Below are positions 10,349 to 20,280 of a stretch of 64,000 nt of DNA, piece by piece; the first letter of the stretch is position 1, and the number at the start of each line of letters is the position of its first letter. This stretch comes from Burkholderia humptydooensis. GTDB taxonomy: Bacteria; Pseudomonadota; Gammaproteobacteria; Burkholderiales; Burkholderiaceae. The notes under the pieces were generated by a model. That model made no database searches, was not told the origin of the DNA, and saw only the letters and a program-made list of their open reading frames with translations. The stretch lies in assembly GCF_001513745.1 (NCBI RefSeq), contig NZ_CP013382.1:2790001-2854000 (forward strand), in the 5' to 3' direction. Both the position numbers and the translations under genes were made by a program.

Positions 10349-10384
10349 TTAGTTTTCGTCGTAGTGGATGTTGGAGATCGCCAT
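10349..10384 (-). CDS. Possible 11-residue peptide (leader or small ORF)
   Basis: The minus strand contains ATG-N10-TAA encoding MAISNIHYDEN, with GAGGG a few bases upstream. It lies about 100 bp after the lpdV stop and 514 bp before the LuxR-type start. Its codons (AAC, ATC, TAC, GAA, TAA) are less GC-rich than the surroundings, which is why it stands out. It could be a leader peptide for downstream transcription or pure chance. No family is recognised. Confidence 0.25.
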   Translation of the reverse strand: MAISNIHYDEN

Positions 10385-10452
10385 TCGCCCTCGCTCGCCT
10401 CTGTGCCTGATGGCCGGGATCGCGACGCGTCCCGGCGTCGTTGATGTCGGAC

Positions 10453-10477
10453 GCGATCGCGCGGCGCGCGCGATCGC
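10453..10477 (-). terminator. Strong hairpin after the bkd operon (no U-tract)
   Basis: An 11-bp perfect stem (GCGATCGCGCG / CGCGCGATCGC) with a 3-nt loop begins 11 bp after the lpdV stop. There is no following T-run, so it is more likely a 3' stabiliser or a Rho-assisted end than a classical intrinsic terminator. Confidence 0.45.
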
Positions 10478-10488
10478 GAATGCGTGCT

Positions 10489-11889
10489 TCAGATGTGCAA
10501 CGCGTGGCCGAGCGCGCGAAGTGCGGCTTCCATCACCGCTTCCCCGAGCGTCGGATGTGCATGAATCGTACCACTGACGTCCTCGAGGCGCGCACCCATT
10601 TCGAGCGATTGCGAGAACGCGGCCGCGAGCTCGGACACGCCCACGCCGACCGCCTGCCAGCCGACGATCACGTGATCGTCGCGGCGCGCGACGACGCGCA
10701 CGAAGCCGTCCGCGCCTTCGAGCGTCAGCGCGCGGCCGTTCGCGGCGAACGGAAACGACGCGCTCAGGCATGCGCCGAACGCGCGCTCGGCTTCGTCGGG
10801 CGCGAGCCCGGCCGACACGACCTCGGGATCGGTGAAGCAGATCGCCGCAATCGCGGCGGGCATGAAATGGCGCCGCTTGCCGGCAACCAGCTCCGCAACC
10901 ATCTCGCCTTGCGCCATCGCGCGATGCGCGAGCATCGGCTCGCCCGTCAGATCGCCGATCGCCCACACGTTGCGCATCGACGTGCGGCACATGTCGTCGA
11001 TCTTCAGCGCGGCGCCCGCGCGGTCGAGCTGCAGCGTCTCGAGCCCCCAGCCCTGCGTGCGCGGACGGCGGCCGACCGTCACGAGCACCTGATCGGCGGC
11101 GAGCTCGGTTTGCGCGTGCGCGTCGTCCTGCACGCGCACCGCATCGCCACGCGCGTTCAGTCCGAGCACCTCGTGGCCGAGATGCACGCGCACGCCGAGG
11201 CGCTTGAGCGAAGCGGCGACGGGCTTCGTCAGCTCCGCATCGTAGATCGGCAGGATGCGCTCGCGCGCCTCGACGACGGTCACGTCGACGCCGAGCTTGC
11301 GGTACGCGATGCCCAGCTCGAGCCCGATGTACCCTGCCCCGACGACGACGAGCCGCTTCGGCAGCCTGCCCGGCGACAATGCCTCGGTCGACGAGATCAC
11401 GTTGCCGCCGAACGGCATCGCCGGCAGCTCGACGGGCTCGGAGCCCGCGGCGAGCAGCAGATGCTCGCACTGGATACGCACGCGCGCGCCGTCGCCCGTG
11501 TCGACGTCGACGTTCTTGCCGTCGACGACGCGCGCGTCGCCGTGCACGACTTCGACGCCGTTCTTCTTCAGCAGCGCGCCGACGCCGCCCGTCAGCTTCT
11601 TCACGATGCCGTCCTTCCACGCCACCGTGCGCGCGATGTCGATCGCGGGCGCCTCGGTGCGGATGCCGAGCGGCGAATCGCTGGCGAAACCGCGCACCTT
11701 GTCGAATTCGCCCGCTGCGTGAATCAGCGCCTTCGACGGGATGCAGCCGATGTTCAGGCACGTGCCGCCCAGCCTGTCGCGCTCGACGAGGATCGTGCGC
11801 ACGCCGAGCTGCCCCGCGCGAATCGCGGCGACATAGCCGCCGGGCCCGCCGCCGATCACGAGCAGGGTTGTTGTCCTGGTGTCGCTCAT
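10489..11889 (-). CDS. lpdV: Dihydrolipoamide dehydrogenase (E3) of branched-chain 2-oxoacid dehydrogenase
   Basis: The 466-residue flavoprotein reoxidises dihydrolipoamide on E2 with NAD+. Visible are the FAD Rossmann motif [17 protein letters not shown] (13-29), the redox disulfide [13 protein letters not shown] (C44, C49), the NAD motif [10 protein letters not shown], the second FAD motif [10 protein letters not shown], and the C-terminal catalytic His-Glu region HAHPTLGEA. It is the last gene of a four-gene operon, 4 bp after the E2 stop. ATG 11889 is preferred over an upstream frame start at 11961, which would overlap E2. The dedicated E3 beside E1/E2 supports a branched-chain rather than pyruvate complex. 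Confidence 0.94.
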   Translation of the reverse strand: MSDTRTTTLLVIGGGPGGYVAAIRAGQLGVRTILVERDRLGGTCLNIGCIPSKALIHAAGEFDKVRGFASDSPLGIRTEAPAIDIARTVAWKDGIVKKLTGGVGALLKKNGVEVVHGDARVVDGKNVDVDTGDGARVRIQCEHLLLAAGSEPVELPAMPFGGNVISSTEALSPGRLPKRLVVVGAGYIGLELGIAYRKLGVDVTVVEARERILPIYDAELTKPVAASLKRLGVRVHLGHEVLGLNARGDAVRVQDDAHAQTELAADQVLVTVGRRPRTQGWGLETLQLDRAGAALKIDDMCRTSMRNVWAIGDLTGEPMLAHRAMAQGEMVAELVAGKRRHFMPAAIAAICFTDPEVVSAGLAPDEAERAFGACLSASFPFAANGRALTLEGADGFVRVVARRDDHVIVGWQAVGVGVSELAAAFSQSLEMGARLEDVSGTIHAHPTLGEAVMEAALRALGHALHI

Positions 11890-11893
11890 CGGC

Positions 11894-13264
11894 TCATTCC
11901 ACGAAAAGAAGGGCGGGTTGCTCGAGCAGCGCGCGCACGGCCTGGATGAACTCGGCCGCATCCATGCCGTCGACCACGCGATGATCGAACGACGAAGACA
12001 GGTTCATCAGCTTGCGCGCGACGACGGCGCCGCCGCGGAACATCGGCCGCTCGACGATCCGGTTCACGCCGACGATGCCGACTTCGGGCGAATTGATGAC
12101 GGGCGTCGACGCGATGCCGCCGAGCGCGCCCAGGCTCGTGATCGTGATCGTCGAGCCCGACAGCTCGTCGCGCTCCGCGCGGCCCGCGCGCACCGCGTCC
12201 GCGAGCCGTGCGATCTCGGCCGCGATCGCCCACGGATCGCGCGCCTCCGCATGGCGCACGACAGGCACCGTGAGGCCCGCCTTGCTCTGCGTGGCGATGC
12301 CCAGATGCACCGCGCCGTGACGCGTGACGACGCCGGCTTCGTCGTCGTAGCGCGCGTTGATCTGCGGGAAATCGCGCAGCGCGATCACCATCGCACGCGC
12401 GAGGAACGGCAGCACCGTCAGGCGGCCGCGCGCATCGCCGTACTTGCGGTTCAGCTCGGCGCGCAGCGCTTCGAGCTCGGTGACGTCGATCTCTTCGACG
12501 TAGCTGAAGTGCGGAATCCGGCGCTTCGCGTCCTGCATCCGCTGCGCGATCTTGCGGCGCAGGCCGATCACGGGCACCGCTTCCTCGTCGTGACGCTCGG
12601 CGTACACGGCATGGCCGCCGCGCGCGCGCGACTCGGCCGCGCCGCCGCCTTGCAGGAAGGCGTCCAGATCCTCGTGCCGGATACGGCCCGCTTCGCCCGT
12701 GCCGTGCACGTAGCGCAGCTCGACGCCGAGATCCCACGCGCGCTTGCGCACCGCAGGCGACGCGAGCGGACGCTCGCCCGGCCGGCGTGCGGGCGGCGGC
12801 GGCGAGGCGCTCTCGCGCGCGGCGGATTGCGCGGCGGCGGGCGATGCCGCGTGCGCGGCGCTCCGCGCTTCGCGGTCGTCGCCGGCATCGCGCTCGCTTC
12901 GCGCGGCTGCCGCGCCCGCATGCGCATGCGCCGCGTCGGCAATGCGCTCCCGCGCCGCGGCCGAGCCGCGCGCGTCGCCGTTCGCCGCCGTGCCATCGGG
13001 CTCGCCCTTGTGATTGCCGTCGCCTTCGACTTCGAGCCGCACGAGCTCGCTGCCGACCGGCAGCACGTCGCCTTCCTTGCCGCCCAGCGCGACGACGACG
13101 CCCGCGACGGGCGACGGAATCTCGACCGACGCCTTGTCGGTCATCACGTCGGCGATCGCCTGGTCTTCCTTCACGTGATCGCCGATCTTCACGTGCCACA
13201 GCCCGAGCTCGACCTCCGCGATCCCTTCGCCGATATCCGGCATCTTGATGACGTGGATGCCCAT
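11894..13264 (-). CDS. bkdB: Lipoamide acyltransferase (E2) of branched-chain 2-oxoacid dehydrogenase
   Basis: The 456-residue protein has one N-terminal lipoyl domain with the lipoylated lysine K44 in [13 protein letters not shown] long Ala/Ser/Glu-rich linker (about 90-170), a peripheral-subunit-binding segment ([19 protein letters not shown]) and the C-terminal catalytic domain follow. The catalytic histidine motif is [17 protein letters not shown] near the end. It transfers the acyl group from E1 to coenzyme A. Start ATG 13264 lies 1 bp after the E1-beta stop, so translation is tightly linked. Confidence 0.94.
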   Translation of the reverse strand: MGIHVIKMPDIGEGIAEVELGLWHVKIGDHVKEDQAIADVMTDKASVEIPSPVAGVVVALGGKEGDVLPVGSELVRLEVEGDGNHKGEPDGTAANGDARGSAAARERIADAAHAHAGAAAARSERDAGDDREARSAAHAASPAAAQSAARESASPPPPARRPGERPLASPAVRKRAWDLGVELRYVHGTGEAGRIRHEDLDAFLQGGGAAESRARGGHAVYAERHDEEAVPVIGLRRKIAQRMQDAKRRIPHFSYVEEIDVTELEALRAELNRKYGDARGRLTVLPFLARAMVIALRDFPQINARYDDEAGVVTRHGAVHLGIATQSKAGLTVPVVRHAEARDPWAIAAEIARLADAVRAGRAERDELSGSTITITSLGALGGIASTPVINSPEVGIVGVNRIVERPMFRGGAVVARKLMNLSSSFDHRVVDGMDAAEFIQAVRALLEQPALLFVE

Positions 13265-13265
13265 G

Positions 13266-14309
13266 TCAATTCTCCATCGCGCGCCGCAGCGCGTCGCCGA
13301 CCCGGTTCGGGCCCGGGAAATACGCCCATTCCTGCGCATGCGGATACGGCGTGTCCCAGCCGGTCACGCGCTCGACGGGCGCTTCGAGCCAATGGAAGCA
13401 GTGCTCCTGCACGAGCGAGATGAGTTCCGCGCCGAAGCCGCAGGTGCGCGTCGCCTCGTGCACGACGACGCAGCGCCCCGTCTTGCGCACCGATTCGACG
13501 ATCGTGTCGAGATCGAGCGGCCACAGGCTGCGCAGGTCGATCACCTCGGCGTCGATGCCGGTTTCCGCGGCGGCCACGAGCGACACGTGAACGGTCGTCC
13601 CGTAGGTGAGCACCGTCACGTCGCCGCCGGCGCGCACGATCGCCGCCGAATCGAGCGGCACCGTGTAGTAGCCGTCGGGCACGAGGCTCGCCGGATGCTT
13701 GCTCCACGGCGTCACCGGCCGATCGTGGTGGCCGTCGAACGGGCCGTTGTAGAGCCGCTTCGGCTCGAGGAAGATCACCGGATCGTCGTTCTCGATCGCC
13801 GAGATCAGCAGCCCCTTCGCGTCGTATGGATTCGACGGCATCACGGTGCGCAGCCCGCACACCTGCGTGAACATCGCCTCGGGGCTCTGGCTGTGCGTCT
13901 GGCCGCCGTAGATGCCGCCGCCGCACGGCATGCGGATCGTCAGCGGCGCGATGAACTCGGCCGCCGACCGGTAGCGCAGCCGCGCCGCCTCCGACACGAT
14001 CTGGTCGGACGCCGGATAGAAGTAGTCGGCGAACTGGATCTCGCAGACGGGGCGCAGCCCGTACGCGCCCATCCCGACCGCCGCGCCGACGATGCCGCCT
14101 TCGTTGATCGGCGCATCGAACACGCGCGACTTGCCGTACTTGTTCTGCAGTCCTTCGGTGCAGCGGAACACGCCGCCGAAATAGCCGACGTCCTGCCCGA
14201 ACACCACCACGTTGCCGTCGCGCTCGAGCATCACGTCCATCGCCGAGCGCAAAGCCTGGATCATGGTCATCGGCGAAGCCGCCGGACCGTCTTTGCCTGC
14301 TGTCGTCAT
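13266..14309 (-). CDS. bkdA2: Branched-chain 2-oxoacid dehydrogenase E1 beta subunit
   Basis: The 347-residue protein has the transketolase-like pyrimidine-binding fold of E1 beta: FGQDVGYFGGVFRCTEGL near the N-terminus, FDAPINEGGIVGAAVGMGAYGLRPVCEIQFADY, and the C-terminal swivelling domain with VIDLRSLWPLD and VVVHEA. With the alpha subunit it decarboxylates the 2-oxoacids of valine, leucine and isoleucine using thiamine diphosphate. It starts 5 bp after the alpha stop. Start ATG 14309 fits family length; much longer upstream readings run antisense-like through the alpha gene. Confidence 0.93.
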   Translation of the reverse strand: MTTAGKDGPAASPMTMIQALRSAMDVMLERDGNVVVFGQDVGYFGGVFRCTEGLQNKYGKSRVFDAPINEGGIVGAAVGMGAYGLRPVCEIQFADYFYPASDQIVSEAARLRYRSAAEFIAPLTIRMPCGGGIYGGQTHSQSPEAMFTQVCGLRTVMPSNPYDAKGLLISAIENDDPVIFLEPKRLYNGPFDGHHDRPVTPWSKHPASLVPDGYYTVPLDSAAIVRAGGDVTVLTYGTTVHVSLVAAAETGIDAEVIDLRSLWPLDLDTIVESVRKTGRCVVVHEATRTCGFGAELISLVQEHCFHWLEAPVERVTGWDTPYPHAQEWAYFPGPNRVGDALRRAMEN

Positions 14310-14314
14310 CGCTG

Positions 14315-15547
<1,233 letters not shown>

Positions 15548-16186
15548 TCAATTGTCTCCACGTTTGATTTTGTCGCACGCTTCGCCGCAGAGCGTAACAA
15601 AGTTATCGCGCATGGTGAAAGCTTCTTCGGCCCCGGAGTCGCCCCGATTTTCAAACGGACGCCGGAATGCTATGAGGTCGTTTGGCACGCTCGTTCGCGT
15701 GGCGTCGGTCGCGCGTGGCGGATGCTGCGGGCGCGATATCGCGCGGCATGTTGCCGTGCATGCGGCACGCGTGTTCGTCGAGTTCGTTTTTGTGCGATGC
15801 GCAAGCGCCGCGGCGCGAGCGCGCGCGCGAACCCGCCCGGCATTCGCGCGTCGCACGAGCGGCGCGCGCCGTGCGCGATGCCCCCACTCTCGTCACGAGT
15901 TATGCGCTTGCGTCCGCCCGCCGACGCGGGGAAAACGGCGGCGCATCGCGATTCGAATATCGCTTATCACCACAATCAATTTCCGCGGTTTCGCGTTTCG
16001 TCCTAGACTCTCCAGAACGTTACATCGATTGATGTAATTATTGGCTGGGCGGCGCGCATTCCGTCTCGACCGTTCGCGCGAAGTCCGCTTCATTCACGAC
16101 ATGGAGACCGCCCGCGCGCGACATCATCTGGATTCCGAATCGTCACGACTTCGTCGCCTGCGGCGCGCCACCGACTGCTTTCGCTC
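15548..16186. other. 639-bp gap upstream of bkdA1 and the 16187 gene
   Basis: This divergent region should contain the bkd promoter and that of the gene at 16187. The stretch 15945-16040 is markedly more AT-rich and contains a perfect palindrome (16020-16037). The GC-rich part 15660-15900 shows no credible gene. Confidence 0.5.
16020..16037. promoter_or_regulatory. Palindromic operator candidate TTACATC-N4-GATGTAA
   Basis: A perfect 7-bp inverted repeat separated by 4 bp lies 150 bp upstream of the gene at 16187, in the only AT-rich part of the gap. The size and symmetry suit a dimeric transcription factor (for example a LysR, TetR or Crp-like protein). The cognate regulator is unknown. Confidence 0.4.
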
Positions 16187-17314
16187 ATGAACTCGATCCT
16201 TGCCCCGGACAACGCGCCGCCCGCCTGCGCGACGCGCACGAACCCGCTGATGTCGGCGCTCGCGCGCATCGTCGTCACCGCGCTGCTGCCGAGAATCGAC
16301 CGCGCGGCCGATGCGTCGACGCGTCCGTTCGTCACGCCGGACATGCTCGTGCCGCACGTGCGCGACAAGCGCTACGGGCTCACGCATTACGGCATCTTCT
16401 TTCCCGAGTTGCCGGAACCGCACCGGTACTGCAACGTGATGACGCTGCTCGGCGCGACGGGCAGCGTCGCGTTCGACAATGACTACCTGACCGACGGCGA
16501 TCCGCGCGACGTCGCGACGGTGCTGTCGTCGACGGCCGCCGACGGCGCGCATCACTATCGCGCGTATTCGATCGCGCGCGAATGCGCGGTACGGCGCGCG
16601 GACATGGTCGTCGCGTTCGGCGGCGACCTGACGATCGCGGGCGCGTACCCGCGCTACACGGTGAAGGCCGACTACGCGCACTTCGGCCTCGACGTCGCGA
16701 TCGACTGCACCGACATCGTCTCGTGGTTCGTCCGCAACGTCGCATACGACCACCTGAGCCTGCTCGCGACGTGCTCGGGCACGATCCGCCACGGCGGCCG
16801 CACGATGCCGGTCGACACGCTGTGCACGTTCGAATACGCACGGATGACGACGCCGCAAGCGTGGTTCGCGAAGCCGCTCGGCGAGCGCTGGAAGCTGCCG
16901 CTCGATTTCTTCACGTACCAGATCGTGAACCTCGGCGAAGGCGTCCAGTTGCTGCTGACCGAAGTCCGCGTGCTCGGCGAAAAGGCGTTCAAGGGCATCC
17001 ATCTGCGCGCGCTCGACGGCGCGGCCGAGATCCACGAGCGCGGCGTCGCGTTCGTCGTCGACGAATACGGGCCGGAGCTCGCGAACGCGCCGGACGGCCG
17101 GCGCATGCGGCTGCCACAACGGCTGTCGTGGACCGCGCGCGACGGCGCGGGCCGGCCGTGGCTCGAACTGCGCGGCACGATCGACAGCCCCTGGCGCTTC
17201 GGCCATGGGCGCGGGTATGTCGCGAGCTATCGCTTCGACGGCTTCGCCAAAGGCCGCGCATACAGCGGCCGCGGCTACATCGAGTACGTCGATTGCGAGG
17301 TGCCGCGGCGCTGA
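16187..17314 (+). CDS. Conserved-looking protein of unknown function (possibly DUF6670-like)
   Basis: The 375-residue protein has no signal peptide or membrane segment. It looks like a beta-rich soluble protein with motifs such as RYGLTHYGIFFPELPEPHRY, YDHLSLLATCSGTIRHGG, CTFEYARM and PLDFFTYQIVNLG. From memory it resembles proteins called DUF6670, distantly like CrtC/AttH lipocalin-type domains, but I am not sure. ATG 16187 has no clear ribosome site. Neighbours downstream are an SRPBCC protein, a LysR regulator and a ruined cholesterol-oxidase-like gene, which may hint at lipid or sterol metabolism. No function is assigned. Confidence 0.7.
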   Translation: MNSILAPDNAPPACATRTNPLMSALARIVVTALLPRIDRAADASTRPFVTPDMLVPHVRDKRYGLTHYGIFFPELPEPHRYCNVMTLLGATGSVAFDNDYLTDGDPRDVATVLSSTAADGAHHYRAYSIARECAVRRADMVVAFGGDLTIAGAYPRYTVKADYAHFGLDVAIDCTDIVSWFVRNVAYDHLSLLATCSGTIRHGGRTMPVDTLCTFEYARMTTPQAWFAKPLGERWKLPLDFFTYQIVNLGEGVQLLLTEVRVLGEKAFKGIHLRALDGAAEIHERGVAFVVDEYGPELANAPDGRRMRLPQRLSWTARDGAGRPWLELRGTIDSPWRFGHGRGYVASYRFDGFAKGRAYSGRGYIEYVDCEVPRR

Positions 17315-17579
17315 CGGTTCGCTTCATTGTTGCTTGCCGTCGCTTCCCGTCGTCTCCGTCGCGCGTCGCGCGACGCTCGTCCGCAACTCGGCCCCGCATC
17401 CGCGCGGCGATGCACGGCGATCGTCCCGATTGACGATTACATTGATCGCTGTCATTGTCATTGCGTGTGCGACGAGGCCGGCTGCCGTGGCGCACCGCAG
17501 CATCGGCCGGCGCGCAGCCGGGCGATGCCCTGCTCGATTGCGCACCGGCCGCCCTCCACCCTCGAAACGCGAGCTTCAT

Positions 17580-18020
17580 ATGAAACAGCAACGCATAGAA
17601 ATCGCCGAAGAGTTCGACGCCCCGGTTCAGCAGGTCTTCCGCTTCTTCAGCGAGCACGAGAATCTCAAGTCGATCTTCTCGCCCGCGAAAATCCGCCGGA
17701 TCAGCGACGGCGAGCCCGCGCGCAACGGCGTCGGCTCGGCGCGCGAGATGCGCGTGCCGGGTGCGCCGCCGTTCGTCGAGACGGTGACCGCTTATCAGGA
17801 AAACGAACGGATCGAATACCGGATCACGCGCGGCAGCCCGCTGCGCGACCATCTCGGCGTGATGCGCTTCGTTCCGATCGACGAGCGCCGCACGTATTTT
17901 CATTACGTGATCACGTTCGAGGGCAAGGTGCCGTTCGTCGCGCCGCTCGTCCGGCACGTGCTCGAGGGCAGCATTCGCCGCGGGCTCGGGAAAGTGGCGA
18001 CGCGGCGGCTCTGGGCGTGA
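17580..18020 (+). CDS. SRPBCC (START/polyketide-cyclase-like) protein
   Basis: The 146-residue protein has the SRPBCC pattern: an initial EEFDAPVQQVFRFFSEHENL, a central substrate-pocket stretch with GSAREMRVPG and ERIEYRITRG, and a late YFHYVITFEGKVPFVAPLV leading into the long C-terminal helix. Such domains bind hydrophobic ligands, and the exact role is not predictable. ATG 17580 fits domain length; the longer frame from 17205 overlaps the preceding gene. A decayed SRPBCC fragment lies just downstream on the other strand. Confidence 0.8.
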   Translation: MKQQRIEIAEEFDAPVQQVFRFFSEHENLKSIFSPAKIRRISDGEPARNGVGSAREMRVPGAPPFVETVTAYQENERIEYRITRGSPLRDHLGVMRFVPIDERRTYFHYVITFEGKVPFVAPLVRHVLEGSIRRGLGKVATRRLWA

Positions 18021-18090
18021 GCGCGCGGAAAGCGGCGACAGGCGCGCCGTGAAGCGCGAAGCATGCGTTCGATACGCATGCTTCGCGGGG

Positions 18091-18294
18091 CGCGGCTTCG
18101 AGCCGCCGCTTCAGCAGCGTCAGCGAATGCGCGGACTCGCGTTCGACGCGCCTGCGCATCACGAGCGCGTTCGCGAGCCGCAGCAGCGGGCTCGGCGAAT
18201 GGTAGTGCAGCGTGCGGACGAAACGCGTTCCATGCGCGCCGCAGCGACACTCGTAGGTCGGCAGGATGCTCAGGCTGCCGGCCGCGTTCGCGGC
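18091..18294 (-). pseudogene. 5'-truncated SRPBCC gene remnant
   Basis: On the minus strand about 67 codons read like the C-terminal half of an SRPBCC protein: LSILPTYECRCGAHGTRFVR, then HYHSPSPLLRLANALVMRRR, then ESAHSLTLLKRRLEAA. The pattern (final beta strand with a GTR turn, then a long basic helix) matches the family. The N-terminal ~80 residues are missing: the missing part would overlap the LysR start at 18399. It is thus a relic rather than a working gene. It is not an obvious copy of the neighbour at 17580. Confidence 0.55.
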
Positions 18295-18398
18295 GCGCGC
18301 CTGCCACGGCGCGCCGCGGGCTCGTTGCGCACGACGTCCCGGCGCAGATGGTCGACGCGCCCCGCGCGCGGCATGCAACCCTTCCGGAGCGCCACCGA

Positions 18399-19334
18399 AT
18401 GATCCAGAATCTGCGACAGCTCGACCTGAACCTGCTGCTCGTGTTCGACGCGCTGATGCAGGAGCAGAACCTGTCGCGCGCCGCGGTGCGCCTGCACATG
18501 AGCCAGCCGGCCGTCAGCAATGCGCTGACGCGGCTGCGCCAGCAGCTCGGCGAGTCGCTCTTCACGCGCACCGCGCGCGGCATGACGCCCACCGCACAGG
18601 CGCGCGCGCTGTACGAGCCGGTGCGTCAGGCGCTGTATCTGCTGCAGATCGGGCTTGGCCCGCAAGCCGATTTCGAGCCCGACACGCATCATCTGTTCAA
18701 GCTGTCGATGAACGATTACGGGCAAACGGTGCTGCTGCCCGATCTGCTCGCGCACATCAAGTCGCGCGCGCCGAACGTGATGCTCTCGGTGCAGAGCGAC
18801 GACGCCGGCTCGATTCCCGCGCAACTGACGACGGGCACGCTCGATCTCGCGATCGACTATCTGCATTTCGACAATCCCGAGCTCTGCTACGAGCCGCTGC
18901 ACGAGGAGCATCTCGTCGTGATCGGGCGCGCCGGCCATCCGGCGTTCGCCGGCGGGCTCGCGCTGCGCGGTTACGAGGAAAGCGGGCACGTGTCGATCCA
19001 GCCGCGCGACAGGCGCGGCTCGCCGCTCGAGATCGTGCTCGGCTCCGCGCGCGTGCGGCGCGTCGTGCATCTGCAGGTGCCGCACTATCTGACGATTCCC
19101 GCGCTCGTCGCGAAATCGGACCTGCTCGGCACGATCCCGCGCCGGCTCGCCGAACGGTTCGCCGATGTCCATGCGTTGCAGATCGCGCCGCTGCCAATCG
19201 ACATCGCGCCGATCCAGGTGAGCCTCATCTGGCATCGGCAGCAGGACGCTCAGCCCGGCCTGCGCTGGCTGCGCGAGCAGATAGTCGTCACGCATCGCGC
19301 GATCGTCGAGTGCGCCGAGCACGCGCCGGCGTGA
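18399..19334 (+). CDS. LysR-family transcriptional regulator
   Basis: The 311-residue protein has the LysR winged HTH at the N-terminus (LDLNLLLVFDALMQEQNLSR, then MSQPAVSNALTRLR, then RTARGMTPT) and a two-lobed effector domain (about 95-305). ATG 18399 follows CGGAG. It probably controls neighbouring genes, which here include an unknown protein, an SRPBCC protein and a decayed GMC oxidoreductase; the target pathway may itself be decaying. The effector is unknown. Confidence 0.9.
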   Translation: MIQNLRQLDLNLLLVFDALMQEQNLSRAAVRLHMSQPAVSNALTRLRQQLGESLFTRTARGMTPTAQARALYEPVRQALYLLQIGLGPQADFEPDTHHLFKLSMNDYGQTVLLPDLLAHIKSRAPNVMLSVQSDDAGSIPAQLTTGTLDLAIDYLHFDNPELCYEPLHEEHLVVIGRAGHPAFAGGLALRGYEESGHVSIQPRDRRGSPLEIVLGSARVRRVVHLQVPHYLTIPALVAKSDLLGTIPRRLAERFADVHALQIAPLPIDIAPIQVSLIWHRQQDAQPGLRWLREQIVVTHRAIVECAEHAPA

Positions 19335-19651
19335 CGCGCGTTCGCGATGAATCAGAAACCGCGCAAGCATCGCGGCCGTGCATCGCGCAGGCGCTGAGAG
19401 CTCCGCCGGCCGCTGTTTGAATCGCCGCGCAAACGAGCGGGAAATCAACGCGCTATCGCGCGCACCGCGTTTCGAATCGATGCTCGGCGCAAGGCGCTCG
19501 ACACCGTGGGGTTCGCGCGGGAATACGCGGATCGGATCGGTGTGCGCGCGTCGTGCGCCGCATCGCGCGACAGCAGGAAAACAGGGAGACGAACCCGCTC
19601 GCGCACCGTCGCGCACGCCGGCCGGTTCGAACCATCAAAAAGGTGAACCGA
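19335..19651. other. 317-bp gap before the GMC pseudogene
   Basis: The gap between the LysR gene and the oxidoreductase relic shows no gene and no clear promoter. It presumably once carried the oxidoreductase promoter. Confidence 0.4.
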
Positions 19652-20193
19652 ATGAAGCAGCAGTCCTGCGATTACGACTATGTCGTGATCGGCTCCGGCT
19701 TTGGCGGCAGCGTATCGGCGCCGAGAAGAGCTTTTATCCGACCGAGGTCGGCGTGCTCTTCGGCGACGACGCCGACGCGCCCGGCACGCGCCATGCCGAT
19801 CCGTACTTCGGCGGCGCGGGCCCCGAGCGCACGTCGTGCGTCGGCTGCGGCGGCTGCATGGTCGGCTGCCGCCACGTCTGGCCGTTCTCGAAGCAGCTCG
19901 CGACGTCCGGCGCGAAGATCCCCGCGTACATTCCGGCCGCGAACGACTTCGCGCGGAAGGCGGCGCGCGCGCTCGGCGGCGCGGAGATGGCGCGCGACGG
20001 CGTGTGCGACGGCCGCAGCCGCGTGTTCGGCTACCGGAACATGTACGTCTGCGACGGCTCGGTGCTCGGCGCGAATCTCGGGGTCAACCCGAGTCTCACG
20101 ATCACCGCGCTCGCCGAGCATGCGATGAGCCACGTGCCCGCGGCGGGCGAGCAGCAGTGGGACAGCGCCGGGGAGGAACGCGCCGCGGCGTGA
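19652..20193 (+). pseudogene. GMC oxidoreductase (cholesterol-oxidase-like) relic with several deletions
   Basis: ATG 19652 begins a proper FAD-binding N-terminus ([16 protein letters not shown]). Near 19720 the reading jumps to another frame that continues [15 protein letters not shown], then [20 protein letters not shown], then [17 protein letters not shown], and ends with the family C-terminus [20 protein letters not shown] and [13 protein letters not shown]. Intact relatives are about 550-580 residues; only about 180 remain. At least three internal deletions are implied: after the FAD motif, after the Cys-rich segment, and before the C-terminal domain where the HILGG region is missing. 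The remaining codons are well preserved, suggesting recent loss. Confidence 0.85.
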
Positions 20194-20232
20194 GCGAGGG
20201 CACGTGCGGGGCGACGCGAGCGCCTCGCGCGC

Positions 20233-20280
20233 GTCACACGTCACACGTCACACGTCACACGTCAAACGTCAAACGTCACG
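20233..20280. repeat. 7-bp tandem repeat (GTCACAC x4, GTCAAAC x2, partial)
   Basis: Six full heptamers and a partial one run up to and into the stop codon of the minus-strand gene ending at 20276. Such short repeats vary in number between Burkholderia strains. The last partial unit supplies the TGA of that gene, so slippage could alter its C-terminus. Confidence 0.85.

Larger units (their letters stand above)
9836..10488. other. 653-bp gap between LuxR-type gene and lpdV
   Basis: The gap holds a GC-rich hairpin just after lpdV, an 11-codon reading frame (10349-10384, minus strand) and the upstream region of the LuxR-type gene. No normal-length gene is credible. The short frame and its flanks are less GC-rich than the rest of the gap. 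Confidence 0.5.

Noticed and set aside
16090..16368. Minus-strand 92-codon frame overlapping the start of the 16187 gene
   Set aside because: It is antisense to a better-supported gene and shows no family features or ribosome site.
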